Assembly: GCF_001949145.1 (NCBI RefSeq) | Contig: NW_019091385.1 | Coordinates: forward strand, 73,961 to 110,031 | Source: Acanthaster planci | Taxonomy: Eukaryota; Echinodermata; Asteroidea; Valvatida; Acanthasteridae | Reading direction: 5' to 3' | Length of the DNA: 36,071 bases | Part shown: positions 29,701-36,071 of the stretch, piece after piece | Layout of the letters: each line of letters begins with the position of its first letter | Position numbering within the stretch: position 1 is the stretch's first letter | Translations under genes and position numbers: made by a program | The notes under the pieces: generated by a model | The model's database searches: none | Seen by the model: the letters and a program-made list of their open reading frames with translations, nothing else | Told to the model about the DNA's origin: nothing

Positions 29701-31253
29701 TGGCAGCCTATTTTCACGATTATATTCGATGAGAAATTCCAATATGTTTTGTTGAACCTATTTCATGATGAAAAGTTATATTTCATATGTAATAGTCTGG
29801 TAACGGTACTTACGGCTATAGACTTCTGGTGCAATGTGTCTGTTGTCTGTTTCCCATCCAAGAGGTTTTTCAGACGAACAAATTTCGGTTTGTTGGCCCC
29901 GTTGGAACCCTTGTTGGTGCCGTTCTTGCTCGACTGATTCTCGCCGATCTGTGAGCCCATGAGGTCGGTCTGGATCTCGATCTCGGCAGTGCAGACCTTG
30001 GCCGGCTTGACGGCGTTGTTGTTAACTTCGGTGGGTATGATCTCTCCCTGGTAGGCCGCCGGGCGGACTTCTTTGGAGGGTAGGGTCGGGCTATTCTTCT
30101 GGGGCGGGGGTGCTCGCAAGATGCTGGTGGTGGACATGGCTGCGTCTCCGTGGTTAGACTCCTCGGTTGTGATCTGTGTGGCGGAGTCCTGCCGCCCTAT
30201 ATGCGGCCGGGGCTCGCTGGCGGTGACTTTCACGCTGAGGTCAACCCCATTCACGGCTCCCACCGACGGCCTCTTCTGTGACGAAGGCGAAGTGCCTTGC
30301 ACAACAATGACGCGCTCGGGCCATTGTGTGCCGACCGATTCAAAGGGCCTTTCCGGGGAGCCATCCACTTGCGGGAGACAATTCTTCGCCGGTAAGCGAT
30401 CGCCGTCGCATTCGTAGTCGACAGAGGGCCGAGGGCTGTCGAAGTTGTACAAGTCCTCGATGCCAAGCCGGAACTGGTAGACATCCCTTGGGAAGGTGCC
30501 GTTCCACGCTAGCACATTCTGGTAATCGGTCCCGCTGGCATGCTGGTGCCTGCTAGACACGCAGCAGCAGGCGGACGGGTCTCGGTAGGAGTAGCCCCTG
30601 ACGGGGCTACCGGGTAAGCTGCTGCGGGCAGGGGAGCGGCTGGATTCACGTCTGGTCCTGCTGGAGCTACGTATAGGGCTAGCATAGCGATAAGAACTTC
30701 CCTCCACCGCTCTGCCCCGGGTTCCGGGGTAAGTAGACCCAGAACCGTACGCGGTCCCCCCAACTGCGTCATAGGTTGGATGGTTGCGCTGCCAGCACGG
30801 TACAGGATTCCCCACCGGTGGGGGGCTATTTCCTGCATCTCTATGACCCTTACTCTTCTTCCTTCCCGACCCTTTGTCGCGCGACAGGGAATCTGTATTG
30901 ATCTCCTCGGTGACGCGCACCACTTTGACCGCCCCGTCCGGGGTCAGAATGCTCTCCAGCCGCGTTCTGTAGCCGTCTGGGCCCCGCATGACCAGGACCG
31001 TGGGCGAGTCCATGGGGACGCTCCTCAGGACCTCCAGGGCCGTGGAGTAAGGGACATCGGTAAGCTGGACGCCATTGACCGCCAGGAGAATGTCCCCGAC
31101 CTGGATCAGGCCCGACTGGTCCGCCACGCCGTCGGGGATCAAGTCGGATATGATGACCGGAGGGTTAGTTTTGCGCTTGCGCACGAGGAAACCCAGTCCG
31201 TGTGGTGGTCTTTTGAACAGTCGCACCGTAAACGTGTTCGGCTCGTTTTCCAT
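9885..31253 (-). CDS. NOS: Nitric oxide synthase, nNOS-type with PDZ domain (24 coding exons, 1674 aa)
   Basis: It makes NO and citrulline from arginine, NADPH and O2. The coding exons are 29814-31253, 26227-26360, 25007-25169, 24618-24709, 24020-24161, 23442-23587, 20485-20659, 19874-19975, 19139-19333, 18376-18473, 18042-18186, 17588-17692, 17324-17382, 17064-17171, 16403-16577, 15645-15868, 14950-15146, 14500-14669, 13999-14209, 13364-13451, 12876-13158, 12486-12677, 11555-11767 and 9885-10052. Every intron is GT-AG, the phases match throughout, and the sum is 5025 nt. Domains: PDZ 7-117; linker to about 480; oxygenase about 481-870 with Zn cysteines C484/C489, heme-ligand C569 and substrate Glu748; calmodulin helix about 883-906; FMN about 907-1110; FAD/NADPH about 1160-1565; tail 1566-1674. 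The start has a strong Kozak context (CACCATGG). Human nNOS has 1434 residues; the excess lies in the linker and C-terminal tail. The match to NOS is beyond doubt; the last exon and the number of 5' exons are less certain. Confidence 0.97.
10187..10340. repeat. 154-bp inverted-repeat element in the last NOS intron
   Basis: The ends are inverted copies: AGCCAGTTTGGTATTTC on the left and, reverse-complemented, AGCCAGTTTGATATTCC on the right. A second nested inverted pair (AAGGTCATTCGAGA and GAGGTCATTTGAGA) lies inside. No ORF is present. It looks like a MITE; no target-site duplication was evident. Confidence 0.55.
11976..12130 (+). repeat. Dispersed G-tract repeat fragment with G-quadruplex potential
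   Basis: CCAGAATCCAATTTTT is followed by ten G (11996-12005) and more G-rich sequence (TGGGGTGGTGG, GGGGTGGGGC). It lies in the intron between NOS exons 22 and 23. The first part resembles the fragment at 9596-9720. Confidence 0.45.
12276..12430. repeat. Imperfect tandem duplication, period 97 bp
   Basis: ACATGTATATGAC...GACCAGCTTTTGCTAAGCGAATATAAGCC from 12276 recurs from 12373 as ACACGTATATGAC...AACCAGCTTTTACTGAGCGAATATTAGCC. It is intronic, just downstream of NOS exon 22. Confidence 0.6.
12486..15146 (-). CDS. NOS: NOS exons 17-22: FAD- and NADPH-binding reductase domain (residues about 1168-1548)
   Basis: The FAD-site motif is [10 protein letters not shown] at 1331-1340 (exon 19), with [10 protein letters not shown] in exon 20. 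The NADPH site reads [16 protein letters not shown] from 1408 and VFGCRQS at 1444-1450 (exon 21), then [12 protein letters not shown] from 1510 (exon 22). These are the ferredoxin-NADP reductase-type motifs that NOS shares with cytochrome P450 reductase. The exon 17 acceptor has a run of nine C as its pyrimidine tract (plus strand G9 at 15152-15160). The exon 20 junction gives Thr in place of the Gly in the nNOS RGAPSFHLP segment. Confidence 0.94.
13199..13288. repeat. Tandem duplication, 45 bp x 2, one mismatch
   Basis: Positions 13199-13243 and 13244-13288 are identical except for one T/C change. They lie in the short intron between NOS exons 20 and 21. The unit is a multiple of three, so the overlying ORF shows a repeated peptide; it is not coding. 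Confidence 0.85.
13672..13838. mobile_element. TA-flanked MITE, copy 1 (167 bp)
   Basis: The element is almost wholly foldback. Its left end (CGGCGTTTCACAAAAGTGCG) and reverse-complemented right end (CGGTAGATTCGCAAGAGTGC) match, and both arms hold GGCCAATCACAA-type sequence. TA lies on each side (13670-13671 and 13839-13840), as a duplicated TA target would. It has the same architecture and nearly the same length as the copy at 26485-26652. It lies in the intron between NOS exons 19 and 20. Confidence 0.75.
15645..18473 (-). CDS. NOS: NOS exons 10-16: calmodulin-binding helix and FMN domain (residues about 864-1167)
   Basis: Exons 10-11 give [20 protein letters not shown] (residues 885-904), an amphipathic basic calmodulin helix. 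The FKEVA-AVK part resembles eNOS and the KFSAKLMG part resembles nNOS. The FMN phosphate loop is [13 protein letters not shown] (exon 11). [12 protein letters not shown] (exon 12) and [14 protein letters not shown] (exon 15) complete the flavodoxin fold. Exons 13-14 encode a segment of about 46 residues between LMDLA and LANVR, where nNOS and eNOS have the autoinhibitory insert and iNOS has none, which points to a Ca2+-dependent enzyme. Exon 16 begins [11 protein letters not shown], the FMN-to-FAD connecting region. Confidence 0.95.
19139..26360 (-). CDS. NOS: NOS exons 2-9: heme/BH4 oxygenase domain (residues about 481-863)
   Basis: Exon 2 holds the dimer zinc motif CSESRC (C484, C489). Exon 3 holds RCIGRIQW with heme-ligand C569 and the heme-stacking Trp575. 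Exon 5 carries [20 protein letters not shown]. Exon 7 has [20 protein letters not shown] and WYMVTEIG with Glu748, the arginine guanidinium anchor. Exon 8 has LWKDQALVE. Exon 9 has [29 protein letters not shown] with the pterin-region Trp832/Trp834, and [14 protein letters not shown]. All key catalytic residues I can identify are intact, so the domain should be active. Exon 6 is preceded by an ordinary acceptor, but its donor lies next to an imperfect 62-bp tandem duplication. Confidence 0.96.
19611..19760 (+). repeat. tRNA-derived SINE, plus orientation
   Basis: The head has a degenerate A box (GATCTATCGGTAGACG) and a B-box-like GTTCGAGTCG. The body reads CCCTTAAGCAAGCCACTTTAC, then GCCTCTCCCCACCTGGATGTA and TAAATGAGTGCC, related to the SINE body at 3887-3950 but in the opposite orientation. 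It lies in the intron between NOS exons 8 and 9. The 3' end is not clear. Confidence 0.65.
20145..20330. repeat. Degenerate minisatellite, about 30-bp period
   Basis: Successive units share the pattern (T)ATTAAC--GTTA-AAGGGT-CAAAA, for example TCATTAACTTGGTCCCATTA, TAATTAACTTTGTTATAAAG and TTATTAACTTAGTTCCAATG. Six to eight diverged units lie in the NOS exon 7-8 intron. The frame is open on both strands only because the repeat unit is low in stops. Confidence 0.6.
21302..21597. mobile_element. TA-flanked MITE (296 bp) with long terminal inverted repeats
   Basis: The left end starts GATCTTTTCACTAATAAA; the right end reverse-complemented starts GACCTTTTCACTAATAAA. Similarity continues for about 100 bp through GCCTTGGCGGCAAGAAGTGT against GCCTTGGCGGCCAGAAGTGT. 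TA flanks both ends (21300-21301 and 21598-21599). The TA target and form suggest a Tc1/mariner-mobilised element. No transposase is present. Confidence 0.8.
23086..23130 (+). repeat. Dispersed G-tract repeat fragment (G10)
   Basis: AGGGGGAGGTTCAATTT-type sequence precedes a run of ten G (23107-23116), in NOS intron 6. It has the same form as the fragments at 9596 and 11976. Confidence 0.4.
23323..23414. repeat. Imperfect duplication (period 62 bp) beside the NOS exon 6 splice donor
   Basis: Positions 23323-23352 and 23385-23414 match at 26 of 30 bases (ACGCGGTGAGCG against ACGCGGTAAGCG; both end CGTCATCACG). The first copy carries GCGCTTACT, a donor-like GTAAG on the minus strand, at the place matching the true donor (AC at 23440-23441) beside the second copy. 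Confidence 0.55.
25699..25714. repeat. 16-bp perfect palindrome
   Basis: GCGTGGACGTCCACGC is fully self-complementary with no spacer and lies in the NOS exon 2-3 intron. It has the form of a dimeric transcription-factor site, but no factor can be named from sequence alone. Confidence 0.5.
26485..26652. mobile_element. TA-flanked MITE, copy 2 (168 bp)
   Basis: The ends are CGGGCTATTCACAATACTGC and, reverse-complemented, CGGGCGTTTCACGGTAGTGC. TA flanks both ends (26483-26484 and 26653-26654). The arms carry TTGGCCAATCACAACGC and TTAGCCAATCACAATGC, and the centre TTGTCGACCCAATGCGCG; all are shared with copy 1 at 13672-13838. Confidence 0.78.
28083..28130. repeat. Three short tandem units (TTACAGTGTG[A/G]CC)
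   Basis: Three near-identical units about 17-20 bp apart lie in NOS intron 1. It is a simple tandem array. Confidence 0.55.
29814..31253 (-). CDS. NOS: NOS coding exon 1: PDZ domain, beta-finger and low-complexity linker (residues 1-480)
   Basis: One 1440-nt exon encodes a PDZ with the carboxylate loop GLGF at residues 19-22, PPVIISDLI at 31-39, [15 protein letters not shown] at 47-61 and Tyr69 in the alpha-B helix, aligned with the nNOS Tyr that sets ligand preference. The beta-finger (about 95-117, [20 protein letters not shown]) is kept; in vertebrate nNOS it docks to syntrophin and PSD-95. The linker has an Arg/Ser-rich tract (191-218), then EIQTDL (426-431), which fits the LC8/DYNLL1-binding core found at the same place in mammalian nNOS. 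The exon ends PKFVRLKN...TDTLHQKS, the start of the oxygenase hook. The donor is GCC|GTAAGT, phase 0. The linker is longer than in mammalian nNOS and poor in predicted structure. Confidence 0.95.
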
Positions 31254-31297
31254 GGTGAAGTCTCAAACTTACGCCTCCAAGAGCATGAGCAGACGAT
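31254..31297 (-). other. NOS 5'UTR part of coding exon 1, with a 5-codon upstream ORF
   Basis: A good acceptor (CCCTTTGGTCCCCAG) ends at 31298 on the minus strand, so the exon probably starts at 31297 and the first exon(s) lie further upstream. An upstream ATG (31284-31286) opens ATG CTC TTG GAG GCG TAA, ending at 31269, 15 nt before the main ATG. Confidence 0.5.
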
Positions 31298-34200
31298 CTG
31301 GGGACCAAAGGGATGTTTTGGCTGTGTTAGACGTCTGTTTTGATAACCTCCGTTGTAAAAAACCAGGTGTTTTGTCCCTCAGCGAGACGATCAAGTTATC
31401 TTTTCGCACATGAATTGTAAAGCACAGGGTAGGGCATTCAGTCCATCAAGCAAGCGCCTCAAAACGGCCAGACTCTAGCAAAACATCAGAAGTCAAGAAC
31501 CGTGCACTAATTGGGACGTTCCTCAAAGTGCAGATGACACGCGGTTCGTTCTGTCGCTAATAGTTCAACACGAGGTCCGGTTTAGTTGTAGGAGACCCGT
31601 TCACAGCACGTGACACCAATTACACTTTGCCAAACTGCCCTCGTATGTGAGGGACGAGGGGTTGATGGGAGTTCACGTGACCTTTAGCTGACGCCACCGG
31701 GGCGGCTGACAGGCGCTGACCAGTTAATAAGGTCCAGTTGGCGGGAACTCAATTCCAGACGGAGAAGATCGGGTGAGGTCTCGAAAGAATAGCGTTTACT
31801 CAAAAAACCTGACAGAAACAAAGCAAGAAACATCGTAAATTAGAAAAAAAAAGATCACCACGAAAATATGAAATTATTCGTTAATAGTCATTCACATTCT
31901 TAAATATTTGAGGCTTTAACAGTCTCTGGCGTTTTGTGAGATAAAATATAACCCTAACCACTAGGTGAAGTGTGCGGTTTGCTAATTGTCTTGCTTGGTT
32001 TAGCATGGTTGAAGCAAATCTTGACCTTGAATCGAAAAAGGTTGATTCAAGCTTGGAACCACAGACAGCTTTTAAGACATGTTCAAAATTATTCCCCAAC
32101 CACAGTATGAAAAAAAAATCCATTTTGCCTAACATCTCACAAGCTTCTGAATAACACCTTGTTACATTTAAACTTAACGGTCTGCTGTATATATTCTAGG
32201 CAATTGTCTTTCTGTCAAGTCCGGAAAATTCAATATTCGTGGAAAAAGCAAATAGTAGGTCTCAACACTGAGTGATCACAACACCAGGAGCGAAAATTGA
32301 GGCTTTTTTTCATTTGCAATGTTGCTGTGACTTGTGTAGAAAGTAGAAAGAAGAATATATTGACCCAAGTTTGTTTGACTTCTGGTGACATGATGTTGCG
32401 CATGACCGACTTTCGAGTGCTAGAAGAAAGTGTACCGAGCAACGTCGAGAAAGTATCAAAGCCACAGGGCTCAAAATATTGTTGCATTACGGGCGGACGG
32501 ATCAAATGTTAAGGTATGATGAAACGCAGCGCCCGCGGATGATGACACCCAAATGGGCCACAAAGACGAGGTAAGGGTTATCTTATGAATGACAATTTCT
32601 TAAACGTGTCGTCATCACTGGACTGGTACAAGACACTGAAAGTAGTTAACCAAAGAGTGAGGTAAGAAATGCTTCGGCCTCATCTGATCACAATTTCAGT
32701 ATCCTTAGGGCTAATGTCTTTACCGATGATATTGGTATCTCTTTCAATGCATACATTACACCTTAACACAAGATCAAGAACCCTTTTACAATCCCAAATC
32801 ACCCCCTCCCCCCAAAAAATGGTGATGTCGAGTTAACTCAGCATTTTATTCGAGACGAATGGTTCGATGTGATCTCTGCAGTTTCCTCAAAGTCTAAAGG
32901 GGGACCGTTGCAGTAAAGCGGCTTGCTCGTGAACATGAGCAGACCCGGATCACACAGGCGAACGGCGCAGCACGCCTATGGCAGTGTTGGCAGGAGGAGC
33001 TGCAAAGACTCGTCATCACTATAAGCTGCGTGGTTGTTGACTGATGACCTTACCTTGTCACCTCATGAGATCTGAGGATACAATCCCTCATGCAACATGA
33101 CTGTAATTTGATTAAAGGAGGGAACGGCAACATGAAAAATGAATGCTAACTGAAGATGTAGTAATGTTTATCCCAGCCGAAGTTGAAACTTGTTCTTGAG
33201 ATATTTTTATCACACTGTCAAAGCAATTAAATTTAAGAGTAAAATCAGCAAAGTTTTACCTGTTGGTAACGCAACTCTTAGACGTCTATCGTGATCTTTT
33301 TATAAGAGCAATTTCATACAACTATACATTATCGATTGTGAAATTACTCAATTACATTCGATCAACATACACTCTACGCCCTAAGGCTACAGGTTAAGTG
33401 TTCACACTACTTCATCGTTTACTTCAGCAATAAAGGAGGGTGAACATTACACGATATAGTGCCAAACATGGGCGGACAACCCGTGGGATGGGGATATATC
33501 CCCCACTTGTTGACCTGGGGATTACCAATAAAATCATGCACCCCCCGCTTTTCAAGTCACTGACTTTATGCGCACCCCTACATTATAGCTCGCACCGCCG
33601 ACTCTGCACTTGCTGAAGTCACGATCTCACCTGGGAAGGAGGCCGTGCTGAGCTTGATGGATGAAAACAAATCACCCCCACATGTGACAAGAAATCTCCG
33701 CCCATGGTGTCAATCCAAATGTGAGTTATGCAAGGTTGCGTTATTTATGTTAAGTATATTAGTAACCGCAAATCGACGCAATACGTAGTCCTGTTTCCAA
33801 AATTTAATTCAGTCCTTAATTAATAACTCCTCTGGCAACATAGATCAACATCGATCGAACAAACCAAAAACAAGGATAGCGACCAACTGCACTCTTAAGG
33901 AAACTTCCTGGAAGTGCGACTATAAGCACGAAGCTTGCCAAGCGTCGAACGTCGCATGAGCCAGCACGGCTTGCCAGCAAAGATACCATTCGGAGTGCGT
34001 ATAACGGGTTTCCAGTCGTGTTTCCTGGCTTACAACTTCAGCTTTCTACCGCTTTAATGGCGGCTTCCTGAAATCGGGCCCAAAACACACAAAGCCACTA
34101 TGTTTTCGTAAGAGTATGGTTCTGCTGTGAATGCAATGTCTAGTGACCGTTAGGGGATAATGTATCCTAAACCTACAGCTCACAATAACATGCATGAATC

Positions 34201-36071
34201 AAACATATGATATATTAGGTCCCTGTTAGCTTGAACTGAAAAAAAGAAGATTAAGTAAACCTACCAACGCAAGTACCGGTGTTACACGTCAACTGTGGTC
34301 CAGTGTATCAGACACACAGTAGACATCACTATCGTGAAATTAAGACTTAGTATTCAGCCGTTAATGAAATCTGGGAAAGTGTGCGGGGAAGGTGTTTCGT
34401 CGTCGTCAGGTAGCCTTGGAACGTGTCGTGTATGATACACGGCCCGCAAAATCTCAGCAGGACAAAATTACCACAAGTCTGTGCTGCCTTGGTCGAAGCT
34501 GCCCTGGTCCGGTACAGACAGAGCGCGATTTCCAATCGGAACCTAGAGAGCAATCTTACCTGGAGGAGAGCACATCATTCGCCATTCATATGCAATCCGA
34601 AAATAATGAACTGGAAATGCATCTTTACTGTTCGTAATTTTTTTTTACCTATTTTGTTTTATCCATTGTAAATTTGAGCGGCGAAATAATAATTGAAATG
34701 AAATCTTAAACTGTGCCCTAGATCTCTAGCCTGACATTGTTCATGGCGCCCACTCATTCCAGTGTCCAAACGTCCTCGTTCAAGATCCTTTCCATGGTCT
34801 GCTGACCGTAGTAAGTGACTACTTACACCCTTGCTCCTTTTGGGTCACGCCCACGCTCCCCGCACCCTCCTTCACTGTCAGACGGGTTGTTGAAAGCGTG
34901 AGAACACGGGGATTCGGGGGTACCCGCGTCTCCGTTTTCAGTTCTAATCTCAAATAAGCCTCACGAACAGAAGGTCTTCGTCAAACGACCGGCCGACTGT
35001 CTTCATCCGACCGTGATCTTAATCCGCCCCCGTCTCCCTCTGCTCTGAGAGTCTGATTTGGCCCCTCCAGCCTCGGCCACCGCGGCATCAAGGAGACACT
35101 TTTCACTCACTTTGTTCATTAAACGTCTCGAGTCAAGACATCATTGAAAGATTTATGGTCTAGCTAAAGTACAATACACCCTCTGGGTTGGAGAAAAAAA
35201 TCACTACAAAAAAAAATTCTACATCCGCCACCCTGTGTTTTTAGTAACGTTTACTTTTTCGCCAGAAATCGCCAGAAACTACTTGTCTGATCCCGAACCC
35301 AAAAGGTTGAATTTCAAGGCCGTATCGTCATTATTAAGTTTTCAGCTCGCCGCAGGTGCAAATGACAAAGACATTTGACGCTAGACCCAGGCCTCGTCCT
35401 AATCTCAGCGATTCCTGTAATTTCTCCCGGGATTTAGGTCGGCTGATATTTACCTTAGAGCGATCCAAATAAAAGCCACGGTTAAAATTTAGATTTGCCG
35501 AACTGATATTTGTAAAAAACCCCTGGGATGGAAGTTGTCAACTGTGATTTTTTCTTTTCAACAGCTTGGTTTTGGAGACAGCCTGAAATGCTCGGGAAGT
35601 CCGCAAACACCATTACAAATCAACGAAATAAATGACAGCGACAAATCCGGAAAGCAGGGGCGCTTCCGCAACCCAGCCAATTATTCGGGGGGGGGGGCTT
35701 CCCGTAACCTTTTTTACCTTTTGAGGGTGAAGTTACATTTTGGGGCTTTAATACGCTTAGAAAGGAAGGGAAAATAGGAAAATCCCCAAATCGCTTTCTC
35801 TCACTGTTTAAACAAAAATGACATTTTGGGGAGTGTCTTTCACCCCCCCTTGTGCCTCCGCCCGGATTGCCCTTGCCCGAAAGTTTGCTTGTTTGTTTGG
35901 CTGTCGTTTGCTTGCAAGTTGACCGGAACATTCCGGCGGGACACTTCATTAATAGTTCATCAGGATTGATAGAATAGTTCCGTACTCTCTCGAAACTCCA
36001 CAAAAAAGATAGCGAAATAAAATCTTACTCGCCCGAGGCAATGAACTTATGTTACATTTCTGGGTGAATGG
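31298..36071. other. 5' flank of NOS, no coding gene seen
   Basis: No exon can be supported by protein similarity. Notable items are CACGTG near 31607, GGCGGGAA near 31740, and a donor-like CCAG|GTAAGAT on the minus strand at 34559-34560 that could end a non-coding NOS exon. A dispersed G-tract repeat lies at about 35640-35720. The remainder looks like ordinary AT-rich flanking DNA. Confidence 0.4.
35640..35720 (+). repeat. Dispersed G-tract repeat fragment (G11)
   Basis: A run of eleven G (35687-35697) is followed by CTTCCCGTAACC and a TTTTGGGG motif further on. It resembles the other G-tract fragments in the window and accounts for the Pro/Gly-rich ORFs seen over it. Confidence 0.4.

Larger units (their letters stand above)
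26361..29813 (-). other. NOS intron 1 (3.45 kb)
   Basis: No coding exon was found. It holds MITE copy 2 (26485-26652), a GC-rich segment around 26950-27120 (GGCGCAC repeated, no supportable ORF), a G-rich patch near 27420-27590, and three tandem TTACAGTGTG-CC units at about 28083-28130. Confidence 0.5.

Noticed and set aside
30780-31343. 187-codon plus-strand ORF
   Set aside because: It is an antisense shadow of the GC-rich PDZ exon.
34347-34671. Possible coding exon of an upstream gene
   Set aside because: The overlapping ORFs on both strands lack recognisable protein sequence. Only the donor-like CCAG|GTAAGAT is notable, so it is kept as a possible non-coding exon.
35620-36003. 127-codon minus-strand ORF
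   Set aside because: It overlies the G11 repeat; its Pro/Gly-rich part is the translated G tract and there is no recognisable domain.
1-36071. CRISPR array, prokaryotic operon or provirus
   Set aside because: There are no regular short repeats with unique spacers, no dense collinear ORFs, and no reverse transcriptase, integrase or capsid-like ORF.

Overview
This is animal nuclear DNA. Coding segments are split by GT-AG introns, exons are GC-rich against AT-rich introns, and the introns and flanks carry tRNA-derived SINEs, several foldback (MITE-like) elements and tracts of 9-11 consecutive G. The gene content, intron richness and SINE type fit an invertebrate deuterostome (echinoderm, hemichordate or cephalochordate). 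The sequence alone does not settle which.

Two genes lie head-to-tail on the minus strand. The main one is a complete nitric oxide synthase gene (9885-31253). I could assemble 24 coding exons by hand. Every junction is GT-AG, the phases all match, and the total is 5025 nt (1674 codons plus stop). In order the protein has an nNOS-type PDZ domain with beta-finger, a long low-complexity linker with a dynein-light-chain (LC8) type motif, the heme/BH4 oxygenase domain, a calmodulin-binding helix, the FMN domain with an autoinhibitory-type insert, the FAD/NADPH reductase domain, and an unusually long C-terminal tail encoded by two exons. It is therefore nNOS-like in architecture, with departures at both ends.

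About 4.8 kb downstream is the 5' half of a second gene (329-5128; it continues past position 1). I recognise it as a CFAP119 (CCDC189/C16orf93)-like ciliary/flagellar protein. Five exons join in frame for 129 residues, including a 32-nt microexon. A good RFX X-box lies about 108 bp upstream of its start codon, which fits a ciliary gene.

Layout: 1-5128 CFAP119-like exons, with introns rich in inverted repeats and one SINE; 5129-9329 intergenic with no gene seen; 9330-9884 probable NOS 3'UTR; 9885-31253 NOS coding exons and introns (two copies of a 167-168 bp TA-flanked MITE, one 296 bp TA-flanked MITE, a second SINE, several tandem duplications); 31254-31297 NOS 5'UTR with a 5-codon upstream ORF; 31298-36071 upstream flank, possibly with a non-coding exon and promoter. 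I see no bacterial, viral, CRISPR, tRNA or rRNA gene.
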